Assembly: GCA_938010045.1 (NCBI GenBank)
Contig: CALLFZ010000033.1
Location: forward strand, 1-64,000
Source of the DNA: an uncultured bacterium
GTDB taxonomy: Bacteria > Verrucomicrobiota > Kiritimatiellia > PWTM01
Length of the DNA: 64,000 nucleotides
Direction: 5' to 3'
Numbering within the stretch: position 1 is the stretch's first letter; every line of letters begins with the position of its first letter. Both the position numbers and the translations under genes were made by a program. Positions 45,717-54,421 of the stretch are shown here, piece by piece. The notes beneath the pieces were generated by a model that worked only from the letters and a program-made list of their open reading frames with translations, was not told the origin of the DNA and made no database searches.

Positions 45717-46990
45717 AGCGCATCTGGAGGCGGTGCGGACTCGCGGCGGCGCTGCTGGCGGCTTCATGGAGCCGCGCCCGTGAGGCAGATACGCGGGCGC
45801 CATTCGCGTGGCGACAGCCAATCCGGGGCGACATCCGTCCCGGCGATCGCTTCCGAGTGCGCGTCACCGATGACATCTACGATGGGTGCGACGACCCGCT
45901 GCTCGCCGACCTGCGCGTGTTCGACACGGAGGGCCGCCCGTGGCCGCGCCTGATCTGGCGCGATCCGTCCGCCCTCGTCACCACCCGCGTTCTCGCCGCC
46001 CGGCAGCTCAACGTGTCCACCGCCATGCCGTCGGGCGAGGTGCGGTTGGATGCGGATCTGTCTGTTGATGCCAGCCGCCGTCCACCGATCCACAATGCCG
46101 TTCGCATCGTGCTGCGTGGGGACGAGTGGATTCGACCGGTCACTGTGCTCGGCCGCGACGACGCAGACACATGGATGACGTTGGCCGCCGGCCACGTGCT
46201 GCGGCTGCGCCACGAGGGCGGCCTTGTTCAGAGCGACCGGGTGGGCTACCCGCCCTCGGATCTGCGCCGCCTGCAGGTGCGTGTCGGCTCCGATCCGCGT
46301 CGGCCAGAGGCGGCCGTGATCGAGCGGATCGAGGTGCTCGCCGACGTCTTGCCGGCGCCGGACGCCCCGTTCGAGCGGGTTGAATGGACCGCCATCGCGC
46401 CGCCGGCCGAGCGGCCGCAGTGGCAATCGCTCCTGTTCGATACGCGCGTGCGCGGCGGTCCCCTCAACCGCATCGAGATCGAGGCAGATGGGGAGTACGC
46501 GCGGCCGGTGACGATTTGGGTCGCGCCGCATCCAACTGGCACGTGGATCCACATTGCCTCCGATCAGATTCACCGGATCGGGATGGATCAGCGCGCGCGG
46601 CTTGACGTTTTCGGCCGCGGCCGGTACTGGCGGCTCGATGTGTTTCGCGGCGAAGATCCCCCACTGGCGAATGTGCGGGCGCGCGCGTTTCGCCAGATCG
46701 CCTGGTGGGTGATCGAGGCGGTGGCGGACGGGCCGGCGGCGCTCTACTACGGCGCGGCGAGCTTGACGGCGCCCCAACACGATCTGGCACGACGGCTCCG
46801 GCCCGAGGAGATTGGCGCGCTGCCGGTGCGCGAGCTGGGCCCGCGCGAGCCGAATCCCCTGTGCCGGCCGGGGATCGCGCCGGCGTGGAGCCGCTGGGCG
46901 GCGCTCGCGGCGGTGGGCGCAGCGGCCATCGCGGTCGCGTGGGTGATCGCGCGGCTCCTGCGCGTGCCGCCGCATGCCGCCGGACCCTGA
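45713..46990 (+). CDS. DUF3999-family exported/membrane protein
   Basis: 425 residues: signal (LAAALLAASWSRA), a periplasmic beta-rich region (about 22-390) and a C-terminal membrane helix (about 397-418, WAALAAVGAAAIAVAWVIARLL) with a short cytoplasmic tail. Family members pair with DUF2339 and may form a cell-envelope complex. It is coupled by ATGA to DUF2339 and followed 18 bases later by folE. Confidence 0.85.
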   Translation: MKRIWRRCGLAAALLAASWSRAREADTRAPFAWRQPIRGDIRPGDRFRVRVTDDIYDGCDDPLLADLRVFDTEGRPWPRLIWRDPSALVTTRVLAARQLNVSTAMPSGEVRLDADLSVDASRRPPIHNAVRIVLRGDEWIRPVTVLGRDDADTWMTLAAGHVLRLRHEGGLVQSDRVGYPPSDLRRLQVRVGSDPRRPEAAVIERIEVLADVLPAPDAPFERVEWTAIAPPAERPQWQSLLFDTRVRGGPLNRIEIEADGEYARPVTIWVAPHPTGTWIHIASDQIHRIGMDQRARLDVFGRGRYWRLDVFRGEDPPLANVRARAFRQIAWWVIEAVADGPAALYYGAASLTAPQHDLARRLRPEEIGALPVRELGPREPNPLCRPGIAPAWSRWAALAAVGAAAIAVAWVIARLLRVPPHAAGP

Positions 46991-47008
46991 TGGAAAGCGA
47001 GGCCTGAG

Positions 47009-47599
47009 ATGAAACCCCAATCCCCCGACTCGAACCGCAGAGAGACGCTCGAGCGCGTCGCGCGCGAGCTGTTGCTGGCCATCGGCGAAGATCCAACGCG
47101 CGAGGGACTTGTGCGGACGCCGGAACGCGTCGCCCGCGCGTGGGAGTTCCTCACGAAGGGGTACGCGGAGGACCCCGACGAGGTCGTGAACCGCGCGGTG
47201 TTCGAGACCGAGGCCAATCACATGGTCATCGTCCGTGACATCGAAATTTTCAGCCTATGCGAACACCACCTGCTGCCCTTCTTTGGCCGTTGCCATATCG
47301 GCTACATTCCACGCGGCCGCGTGATTGGCGTGAGCAAACTGGCGCGGATCGCAGAGATTTTCGCGCGGCGGCTGCAGATTCAGGAGCGGCTCACCCATCA
47401 GATCGCGCGCCTCGTGATGGACCACCTGAAGCCCGAGGGCGTTGGCGTGGTGATCGAGGCGCGGCACCTGTGCATGATGATGCGCGGCGTCGAGAAGCAG
47501 AACTCGGTGATGGTGACCTCGGCGATGCTCGGCAGTTTCCACAACTCGCCCGCCACGCGGACCGAGTTCCTGAGCCTGATCCAGCACGCGACATCGTGA
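47009..47599 (+). CDS. folE: GTP cyclohydrolase I
   Basis: First enzyme of tetrahydrofolate (and possibly preQ) synthesis; 196 residues. The zinc motif [18 protein letters not shown] is near 84-101, and the second Cys is in [11 protein letters not shown] near 153-163. GAGG precedes the ATG by about 6-9 bases. folK lies 11 kb away; no other fol gene is adjacent. Confidence 0.96.
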   Translation: MKPQSPDSNRRETLERVARELLLAIGEDPTREGLVRTPERVARAWEFLTKGYAEDPDEVVNRAVFETEANHMVIVRDIEIFSLCEHHLLPFFGRCHIGYIPRGRVIGVSKLARIAEIFARRLQIQERLTHQIARLVMDHLKPEGVGVVIEARHLCMMMRGVEKQNSVMVTSAMLGSFHNSPATRTEFLSLIQHATS

Positions 47600-47648
47600 C
47601 AACGCCCGATGATCCCTGGGATACGGCGCCTCGTTCCGGAGCCGTCCG

Positions 47649-48758
47649 ATGACTCGCGAAGCGTCGCGCTCTCGGCTGCGAGTCCGGCCAACGGGAGCGT
47701 CGTGGCATGCGCAGTGGCGCGCGCGGCTCCAATCGCCCGGGGAGCTGGCCGCGGCGATCGGACGGCCGATCGAGAGCGACTGGATCATCCCCGCGTCTCG
47801 AACCGGCTGGCCGATGGCCGTTACGCGGTACTACGCGTCGCTGATCCAACGCTTGGCGCCCGACGACCCGATCGCGCGCCAGTGCGTGCCCTCGCGCGAG
47901 GAGGTCAGCGACGAAGCGCTCCCGCCGGATCCCTTCAACGAACTCGGCCACCGCGTCGCGCTGGGACTGGTACGGCGCTATGTGGACCGCGCCGCGTTCT
48001 GGGCCACCGGGGCCTGTGCGGTGCGCTGCCGACACTGCACGCGGCGGAATGAGCTGAGCCGTGCCGCCGCGGCGACCGACCCGCGGCCGGCGGTCCGCTG
48101 GCTCCGCGTGCACCCCGAAGTGCGTGAAGTGCTCATCACCGGCGGCGATCCCCTCTCGCTCGAGGATGCCGCGGTGGAGCGAGTGCTCGCCGCATTTCGG
48201 TCAGTGCCCAGCATCGAGGTGGTGCGGCTCGGCAGCCGGATGCCGGTCGTGTTGCCGGCGCGCATCACGCGCGCGCTCTGTCGCATGTTGCGCCGCTATG
48301 CCCCGCTCTGGTTCCACACGCACTTCAATCATCCGGCCGAACTGACACCTCACGCCATCGCCGCGTGTGCGCGGCTCGTCGACGCCGGAATACCGGTGAA
48401 CAACCAGACCGTCCTGCTGCGCGGCGTGAATGACTCGGTGGACACGCTCGAGGCGTTGTTCCGAGGCCTCGTTCGTGCGCGGGTGCGTCCGTACTACCTG
48501 CTGCACTGCGATCCAGTGCGGGGGGCGGGTCATTTTCGTGTGCCGCTTCGGCGCGCGTTGAAGATTATGGACGCGCTGCGCGTCCGGTTGAGCGGTCTGG
48601 CGATACCGGCGTTTGTCGTGGATGTGCCGGGCGGCCGCGCGAAAATGGTGTTGGCCCCGGGCGGTGTGCTGCGGTGGACACGACGCGGCGCCTGGCTGCG
48701 CGCGCCCGGCGGCGCCCGCGTAGTTTATTCCGATCCGGCTTCGCACGGTTCGCACTGA
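47649..48758 (+). CDS. KamA/EpmB-type radical SAM lysine 2,3-aminomutase family protein
   Basis: Radical SAM and PLP enzyme; 369 residues. The cluster motif CAVRCRHCTRR is near 121-131, ITGGDPLSL near 157-165, LLRGVNDSVDTLEAL near 256, CDPVRGAGHFRVPL near 284-297 and the PLP lysine in VDVPGGRAK near 322-330. Length lies between KamA (about 415) and EpmB (about 340). It may make beta-lysine as an osmolyte/antibiotic precursor or modify elongation factor P; no efp or epmA is in the window, so the role is open. GGAG is 8 bases before the ATG. Confidence 0.88.
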   Translation: MTREASRSRLRVRPTGASWHAQWRARLQSPGELAAAIGRPIESDWIIPASRTGWPMAVTRYYASLIQRLAPDDPIARQCVPSREEVSDEALPPDPFNELGHRVALGLVRRYVDRAAFWATGACAVRCRHCTRRNELSRAAAATDPRPAVRWLRVHPEVREVLITGGDPLSLEDAAVERVLAAFRSVPSIEVVRLGSRMPVVLPARITRALCRMLRRYAPLWFHTHFNHPAELTPHAIAACARLVDAGIPVNNQTVLLRGVNDSVDTLEALFRGLVRARVRPYYLLHCDPVRGAGHFRVPLRRALKIMDALRVRLSGLAIPAFVVDVPGGRAKMVLAPGGVLRWTRRGAWLRAPGGARVVYSDPASHGSH

Positions 48759-49387
48759 CCGAACCGCGCCTCTACCCGATGGGATGCCCGCATGCTGGAG
48801 AGTGGCCGGCCAGCATGTGTTCCGACGCGCTGGGCACGCTCGTTCGATTGAGCCGTTGCCGCTGTTCCCTCCCTGGGGACAGGCACGTCGTTCGGCGCGG
48901 TCGGCACCGCAGGTTGGAAAGAGGCACAGCACCGGCCGTACGAGCTCAACGGATGTCGGGGGCCTGTCCAGGGCCCGCTGCCCGCGCGCGATTGGGGACA
49001 GGTACAGGCACAGATGACGCAACAATCGCACGTTCCATCTCCTGCGACGGGTTGTCGGATGCCTGTCCCCTTTGACGCCGCGTTCGATGCCGAGCGCCGC
49101 GTCGAAACCGGCGAGCAATGAGACTGCCCTGTGCGGCGCACCGGGCTGGCTGCTGCTCTGTTGGGGACAGGCACAAGTGCGTTCAGTCGCCTCGTCAAAA
49201 CCATCCAGCACGCCATCGGCTTCGTTCGGAGCGGTCGAAGCGGAGCGATTTCGACTGCGGTCGCTACGTGAGGCGCGTACGGCGGCCAAGAGCAGGGACC
49301 CGAGACCGGGGAGAGTCGGCAAGCGCAGGTCACGGTAGGTCGGGCGATCTGTTCCGCGCAGGACGGCGAAGGGCCGACCGCGCGACG
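48759..49387. repeat. Convergent gap with a cluster of GGGGACAGGCAC repeats
   Basis: Four copies of a short repeat lie within 300 bases: TGGGGACAGGCAC at 48874-48886, TTGGGGACAGGTACAGGCAC at 48992-49011, an inverted GCCTGTCCCC at 49061-49070, and TTGGGGACAGGCAC at 49161-49174. The rest has no coding potential. This motif looks like the short repeats found near REP/IS200-like transposases, but no transposase gene is present here. The region lies between the 3' ends of convergent genes, a typical refuge for such repeats. Confidence 0.6.
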
Positions 49388-50008
49388 CTAAAAATATGGA
49401 TTGAACCGCAATTCGGCAGCGAGTGTGGTCTGCGGGCCGTGGCCCGGCCACAGGCGCGTTGAGGCCGGCAGTTCGCATAGCCGCCGGATCGAGGCGCGAA
49501 GCTGGTCGGCGTCGCCGCCGGGCAGATCGGTGCGGCCCACGCTGCCGTGGAACACGAGGTCGCCGCAGAACACGGTCTGTTCGCACGGAATGTGGAAGCA
49601 GACGCTGCCGGGCGTATGCCCGGGAGTGTGCAGCACATGCCATTCGAGGCCCGCGAGCGACAACCGCTGTCCATCCTCCAAGCTTCGCGGCGGCTCGGGC
49701 GGTGGCTCGGGCGGCGGATACCACGGCGGAAGCTGATTGACCGCCGTGAACGCCCAGACCGCGTCGGCGGGATGCAGGTACACCGGAATGCCGTGGCGGC
49801 GCGCGATCTCGCCTGCCGCGCTCACGTGGTCGGCATGGCCGTGCGTCAGCAACACCGCCTCGGGCGCCAGCCCCGCGCGGCGAAGCGTATCGTCGAGCGC
49901 ATCGGTCTGGGCAGCGGGGTCGAGAACGACCGCGCGGGTCGAGGAGGAGCCGGCCACGATGTAGGTGTTGGTTTCGAAGGGACCAAGCGCAAGACCCATC
50001 ACCTTCAT
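49388..50008 (-). CDS. MBL-fold hydrolase (glyoxalase II-like)
   Basis: Metallo-beta-lactamase-fold hydrolase of 206 residues. The metal motif THGHADH is near 55-61, with later ligands His in HTPGHTPGS near 127-135, Asp in VFCGDLVFHGSVGRTD near 144-159 and His in WPGHGPQT near 187. The sequence style matches YcbL/GloB-like enzymes that open thioesters such as S-lactoylglutathione. A Pro-rich insertion (PPEPPPEPPRS) lies near 98-108. The ATG at 50008 overlaps the upstream gene stop as ATGA, with GGGAGG upstream. Confidence 0.88.
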   Translation of the reverse strand: MKVMGLALGPFETNTYIVAGSSSTRAVVLDPAAQTDALDDTLRRAGLAPEAVLLTHGHADHVSAAGEIARRHGIPVYLHPADAVWAFTAVNQLPPWYPPPEPPPEPPRSLEDGQRLSLAGLEWHVLHTPGHTPGSVCFHIPCEQTVFCGDLVFHGSVGRTDLPGGDADQLRASIRRLCELPASTRLWPGHGPQTTLAAELRFNPYF

Positions 50009-51486
50009 CGGGTGGCACCTCCCGTGTCGTCTGCGCTTCGCCATACGGCGCGCACGCTCTTCACGTGGACGGCGCCGCGGAAGCGTCCAATCACCCGCAC
50101 CTCCAGTTCGCGGGCGCCGGCAGGCATCTCCGCGGTCACCTGCGCGAGGGTCCCGTCGCGGCGGCGAAGCGTCGGCATTTTGTTCATGAATCGCGGAATG
50201 ATCACCTCTCGAGTCTCGCCCGTCCGTCGCAGGGAGCCGACGATCTCAATCTGGCCGTCTGGGGGTACGGCATCCACGAGCATTTCCAGCTGCAGTCGAC
50301 GGCCGGGCGAGACGGGGAGCGGGCGGCTGACAAGTTCCATCTCACGAGCGGGGTCGTCCGATTCGAGCCGGAAGGCGGCGGCCGGTGGATCGGCCGCCGG
50401 CCGGAGCGCGATGACGCTCTGGGCGCGGCGGTTGCCGTAACGGACGGTCCACCCCTCAAGAGGCGGCGGACCCGAGGGCGGCACAGGCAGCAGATTGCCC
50501 TCGGTGGGCAGCGCCGAGGCTGAAGGTTCGCGAGCGGGGATCTCGAGGCGCCGTCCCGCGTACCACAGGTATGCGGCAAAACCCCCGAGCACGACCAGCG
50601 AGAGCGCGGCACCCAGCGCCAGGGCCGCGCGCCGCCATCGGCGTGCGTGTCCCCGCAGACGTTCCACGTCGTCGGCGGCGGGTGCGCCGCGGGCGCCGTC
50701 CTCTTCGCGCTCGGGCGGTCGAAAGGAGACCACCTCGCGGATCGGGCGGCGTGCGAGCAAGGGATCGGCCTTGAGGAACGCGGCGGCTTCGTCGGGCCAG
50801 CCGCGGGCGGCGATGGCGACGCGGCAGGCATCGAGGTCGAACGCGACACGGCGGAACCAGACTGCGCCGGCCTCGTCATCGTAGAGCACATACGAGGCGC
50901 GCGGATCGCCGTCGCGCGGGCACCCCACCGAGCCAACGTTGACGAGGTATCGTTTGCCGGGTTCGAGTTCGAAGTCCTGCGGTTCGAGGCGGTGGGGGGT
51001 GCCACTGGCGCCGAGCACGAAGAGGGCCGGGCGATGGGTGTGGCCAATGAAGATCACCGGTTCGCGCGCCGCGGACCATGCGATCTGCGCATCCCTCGGT
51101 TCCTCCACATAGTCGAACCGTCCGGGCGCGGCGCAACTGGCATGGGCACACCGAAATGTGCGGCCGACGAGCTGCAGGGGCCACGTCCCGATCCAACGGA
51201 TCGCCTCCCGAGCGACGGCCGCGCGCGTGCGGTCCAGGATATCGCGCGCGACGGGGTGAAAGCCGTCCGGCGACATGCGTCCGGCGAGCACCGCGTCGTG
51301 ATTGCCGAGAGCGACGCGCCACGCCTCGCCGTAGAGTGACTCGAGCACCTCCACCGGCTGGGGACCGTAGCCGACCACATCGCCGAGACAGAGGATGCGG
51401 TCGGCCTGCTGCTGGGCGATGTCGCGCAGCACGGCCCGCCAGGCGGTGAGGTTCGCGTGCAGGTCGGATACGATCGCGTACTTCAC
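50005..51486 (-). CDS. Single-pass membrane protein with N-terminal metallophosphoesterase domain
   Basis: 493 residues in two parts. The N-terminal calcineurin-like phosphoesterase (about 1-245, YfcE/Ppp2-like) has DLHAN near 8-12, GDVVGYG near 35, GNHD near 61 and GHTHRP near 148. A basic stretch (HARRWRRA) precedes one membrane helix at about 286-309. The C-terminal domain (about 330-493) is beta-rich and resembles jelly-roll carbohydrate-binding modules (RLQLEMLVDA, VRVIGRFRGAVHVKSV). By the positive-inside rule the phosphatase is cytoplasmic and the C-terminal domain periplasmic, so it could sense something outside and act inside. GTG start with GAGGG upstream. It is between the polyamine gene and the MBL gene in one operon. 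Confidence 0.8.
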   Translation of the reverse strand: MKYAIVSDLHANLTAWRAVLRDIAQQQADRILCLGDVVGYGPQPVEVLESLYGEAWRVALGNHDAVLAGRMSPDGFHPVARDILDRTRAAVAREAIRWIGTWPLQLVGRTFRCAHASCAAPGRFDYVEEPRDAQIAWSAAREPVIFIGHTHRPALFVLGASGTPHRLEPQDFELEPGKRYLVNVGSVGCPRDGDPRASYVLYDDEAGAVWFRRVAFDLDACRVAIAARGWPDEAAAFLKADPLLARRPIREVVSFRPPEREEDGARGAPAADDVERLRGHARRWRRAALALGAALSLVVLGGFAAYLWYAGRRLEIPAREPSASALPTEGNLLPVPPSGPPPLEGWTVRYGNRRAQSVIALRPAADPPAAAFRLESDDPAREMELVSRPLPVSPGRRLQLEMLVDAVPPDGQIEIVGSLRRTGETREVIIPRFMNKMPTLRRRDGTLAQVTAEMPAGARELEVRVIGRFRGAVHVKSVRAVWRSADDTGGATR

Positions 51487-51529
51487 GCGCGCCCTCGCGC
51501 CGGTTGGGCCGGGATGCGCCGGCGGTCCC

Positions 51530-53002
51530 TCAACGGTTGCGGCGTGCGCGCGCCACCGTCTTCGAAGCGCGGCCCGCCTTCGGTGTCGCCGCAGCGGCTG
51601 GGCGCGCCGACTTCGCGCGTACGGCGCGTCGAACGGGCTTCGTCCGCGTTGGGGCTGCGGATGCGCTGGGCGGTTTCGGTACGGAGATCATCGGATTTGC
51701 GGCCGAAATCGTGATGGTGACTGTTGAGCGCTCGATCTCGTTCTCGAGCGGGCCCACGGTGCCGTCGAAGGAAAGCCGGCTGCCGGGCCGCAGCTCGACG
51801 ATCTCGGTGGGCAAGCCGAGCCGCGCGAGCAGCTCGATGAAGGGATCGGGGTCGAGCTCCTCGACGTTGACCATCGTGCGGCAGTCCCAGGGGCCCTGCG
51901 CGATGAGCATCGCGGCGGCGACGGGCGGCACGCCCGCGGTGTAGCTGATCGCCTGCGACTCGACCTCCTCGTAGCACTTCTTGTGGTCCGAAACCTGGTA
52001 GATCAGCACCTCGCGGCGACGGCCGTTCTTCCAGCCCTTCACGAAGTCCCCAATCCAAGTTTTGCCGACGTAGTTCGGCGCGAGGGTCTTCGGGTCCGGC
52101 AGCAGAGCCTTCACGACCTTGAGCGGCACAACCTCCTGGCCGGTGGACAGCCGCACGGGCAGGTGGGAAAGAAATCCGAGCGTGCGCAGCACCGTGAAGA
52201 CGTTGATGTAGTGGTCGCTGAAGCCCATCCAAAAGCGCACGCTGTTCGCGTCCATATTCTGCGAGAGCGAATGTAGCTCGTCATGTCCATTCAGATACAC
52301 GGGCTGCCGTCCGACCACCGGGAACTCGTGGACCCGCTTCACGGTGTGCGTGGGATACTCGCGCCACTGGCGGTCAATCCACGTCCACACCTTGATGAAC
52401 TCGCGGAAGTTGATCTCGGGATCGAAGTTCGTCGCGAAGTAGCGGCCGTGGCTGCCCGCGTTGACGTCGACGATGTCGATCGTGTCGAGTCGTTCGAAGT
52501 AGTGCTTTTTCGCGTAGGCGGCGTAGGCGTTCACGACCCCCGGATCGAAGCCCACACCGAGAATGGCAGTGAGGCCCCGCTCGCGGCACCGGTCGCGCCG
52601 CTTCCACTCGTAGTTCGCGTACCAGGGCGGGTTTTCGCAGACCTTGTCCGGCTCTTCGTGGATCGCGGTGTCGAGATACGCAGCGCCGGTTTCGAGGCAC
52701 GCCTCGAGCACGGACATGTTCACGAAGGCGTTCGCAAGGTTGATGACGATCTGCGACTGCGTCTCGCGGATCAGCTTCACGGTGGCGGGGATATCGAGCG
52801 CGTTGAGCTCGCGCGCATAGAGCCGGCCCGCTGAGTGTTTCAGGTGGTTCTTCCGGCGGACGCTCTCGATGATCTCCTCACACTTGGAGACAGTGCGAGA
52901 GGCCAGGCAGATGTCGCCCAGCACGTCGTTGTTCATGGCTGCCTTGTGCGCGGCGACATGCGCGACGCCGCCGGCACCGATGATCATCACATTGCGCTTC
53001 AT
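51530..53002 (-). CDS. Carboxynorspermidine synthase (saccharopine dehydrogenase family) with basic tail
   Basis: NADPH-dependent enzyme that condenses aspartate semialdehyde with a diamine to carboxy(nor)spermidine; 490 residues. The Rossmann motif MIIGAGGVAHVAAHKAA is at about 6-22, the conserved SRT near 35, DTAIHEEP near 111-118 and GVGFDPGVVNAYAAYA near 146-161. Family members usually end near residue 405-410; this one has about 80 more residues, ending in an Ala/Lys/Arg/Pro-rich histone-like tail (about 445-490). nspC lies directly upstream (57 bases), which supports the assignment. GGAG is 7 bases before the ATG. Confidence 0.88.
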   Translation of the reverse strand: MKRNVMIIGAGGVAHVAAHKAAMNNDVLGDICLASRTVSKCEEIIESVRRKNHLKHSAGRLYARELNALDIPATVKLIRETQSQIVINLANAFVNMSVLEACLETGAAYLDTAIHEEPDKVCENPPWYANYEWKRRDRCRERGLTAILGVGFDPGVVNAYAAYAKKHYFERLDTIDIVDVNAGSHGRYFATNFDPEINFREFIKVWTWIDRQWREYPTHTVKRVHEFPVVGRQPVYLNGHDELHSLSQNMDANSVRFWMGFSDHYINVFTVLRTLGFLSHLPVRLSTGQEVVPLKVVKALLPDPKTLAPNYVGKTWIGDFVKGWKNGRRREVLIYQVSDHKKCYEEVESQAISYTAGVPPVAAAMLIAQGPWDCRTMVNVEELDPDPFIELLARLGLPTEIVELRPGSRLSFDGTVGPLENEIERSTVTITISAANPMISVPKPPSASAAPTRTKPVRRAVRAKSARPAAAATPKAGRASKTVARARRNR

Positions 53003-53059
53003 GGGTGATCTCCGCTGCCGCGCCGCGGCTTGGGACGCGCCGCGAGCGTGGCGTACCTA

Positions 53060-54196
53060 CTATTGCGAATCGTGCGCCGACACGCAACGCCGCGAGAGCG
53101 AGTCGAGGTAGTCGCGGTAGTCGAACTCGGCGAGTGTTTCGATCCGGCCGTTCGCGCGACGCACGCGGATCGCGGGCATCGCCAAGCCGTTGAACCAATT
53201 GTTCTTCACCATCGTGTAGCCGGCGGCGTCGGCGATGCGCACGCGGTCGCCAGGGCGCAGGCGCCGAGCGAGGCGGTAGCGGCCGAACACGTCGCCCGCG
53301 AGGCAGGAGCGCCCGGCGACGATTACCTCGTGCGGCCCCGGCGGGGGCCACCGGAGGCGCGGCGACGTCCGGTAAATGAGATGATCGAGCATGTGCGCCT
53401 CGATCGAGGCGTCGACGATCGCGATCTCCGCTTCGTTGTGCACGACGTCGACGACCGTCACGACGAGCTCGGCCGACTGCGTCACGACCGCGTCGCCGGG
53501 CTCGAGGTACACCTCGAGATCAAACTCGCGCCGGAAGTCGGCGAGCTGCCGGATGAACTTCGCGAGCGGGTAGCCGGGGCTCGTGAACGCAAGGCCACCG
53601 CCGAGGCTCACCCAGCGCACGCGCCGCAACAGCGGGCCGAACTCGCGCCCGAGCCGGCGGAGCTGGCGTTCAAAGGCGCGGTAGTCCGCGTTTTCGCAGT
53701 TGAAGTGGAACATCACGCCGTCGAGCCGGTCCGCCGCGCGCCGCAGCGCCGCGCGGTCGGTCACGCCGAGCCGCGAGAACCGCCGCGCGGGGTCGGCCAG
53801 ATCGTAGTGCGAGTAGCTGAACCCGGGGTTCACGCGCACGCCGACCGGCCGGTCCCGACATTCAGCCGCGAACGCATCGAGTTGGGAGAGTGAATTGAAG
53901 ATGACCTTGTCGGCGTAGCGCACCGCCTCGCGGACCTCATCGGGGCGGTAGCCGACGCAGTAGGCGTGGACTTCGCGGCCGAACTTTTCGCGGCCCAGGC
54001 GCGCCTCGTAAACGCTGCTGCTCGTGGTGCCGTCGAGCGAGTCGCGCATGAGGTCAAACACTCCCCAGGTCGAGAAGCACTTCAGCGCGAGCACCGCCTT
54101 GACGCCCGCGCGCTCGCGCACGCGGCGCACGATCGCGAGATTGCGGGCCAGCCGCTGCTCATCGAGCAAGTAATAGGGCGTGTCGAATTCGGGCAT
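53060..54196 (-). CDS. nspC: Carboxynorspermidine/carboxyspermidine decarboxylase
   Basis: PLP enzyme that removes CO2 from carboxynorspermidine or carboxyspermidine; 378 residues, alanine racemase-fold type III. The PLP lysine is in VLALKCFSTWG near 36-46, HFNCEN near 152-157 is the typical NspC motif, the phosphate loop GGGLAF lies near 185, and LEPGDAVV near 216. The second-monomer Cys is in CLAGDVFG near 288. The ATG at 54196 fits the family start (PEFDTPYYLLDEQRL) with GGGAG upstream. Together with the following dehydrogenase it forms the alternative spermidine pathway that avoids decarboxylated S-adenosylmethionine. Confidence 0.92.
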   Translation of the reverse strand: MPEFDTPYYLLDEQRLARNLAIVRRVRERAGVKAVLALKCFSTWGVFDLMRDSLDGTTSSSVYEARLGREKFGREVHAYCVGYRPDEVREAVRYADKVIFNSLSQLDAFAAECRDRPVGVRVNPGFSYSHYDLADPARRFSRLGVTDRAALRRAADRLDGVMFHFNCENADYRAFERQLRRLGREFGPLLRRVRWVSLGGGLAFTSPGYPLAKFIRQLADFRREFDLEVYLEPGDAVVTQSAELVVTVVDVVHNEAEIAIVDASIEAHMLDHLIYRTSPRLRWPPPGPHEVIVAGRSCLAGDVFGRYRLARRLRPGDRVRIADAAGYTMVKNNWFNGLAMPAIRVRRANGRIETLAEFDYRDYLDSLSRRCVSAHDSQ

Positions 54197-54421
54197 GATC
54201 GCGCTCCCCCGTCCGGCGCCGCCGCGCCGGCCGCGCCGCAGTGTACTTGCTCGCGTACGGTGCGCAAGCCCGCGGTGCGCCAGTGAACGCCGGGCTCGGG
54301 CCGAACGAACCCTGCCCCTCCCCGATGAAGCAGCAGCGGAGGCTCCGAAGGCACGGCGCGGAACCAGCGGCGCCCCGCTCACGGGGTCCGGCGGGCGGCG
54401 CGAGAGCGCACGCGCCGCCGG

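Noticed and set aside
48725-49333. A 202-codon minus-strand open frame in the repeat-bearing gap
   Set aside because: The frame is Cys/Pro/Arg-rich, crosses all four short repeats and shows no conserved pattern.
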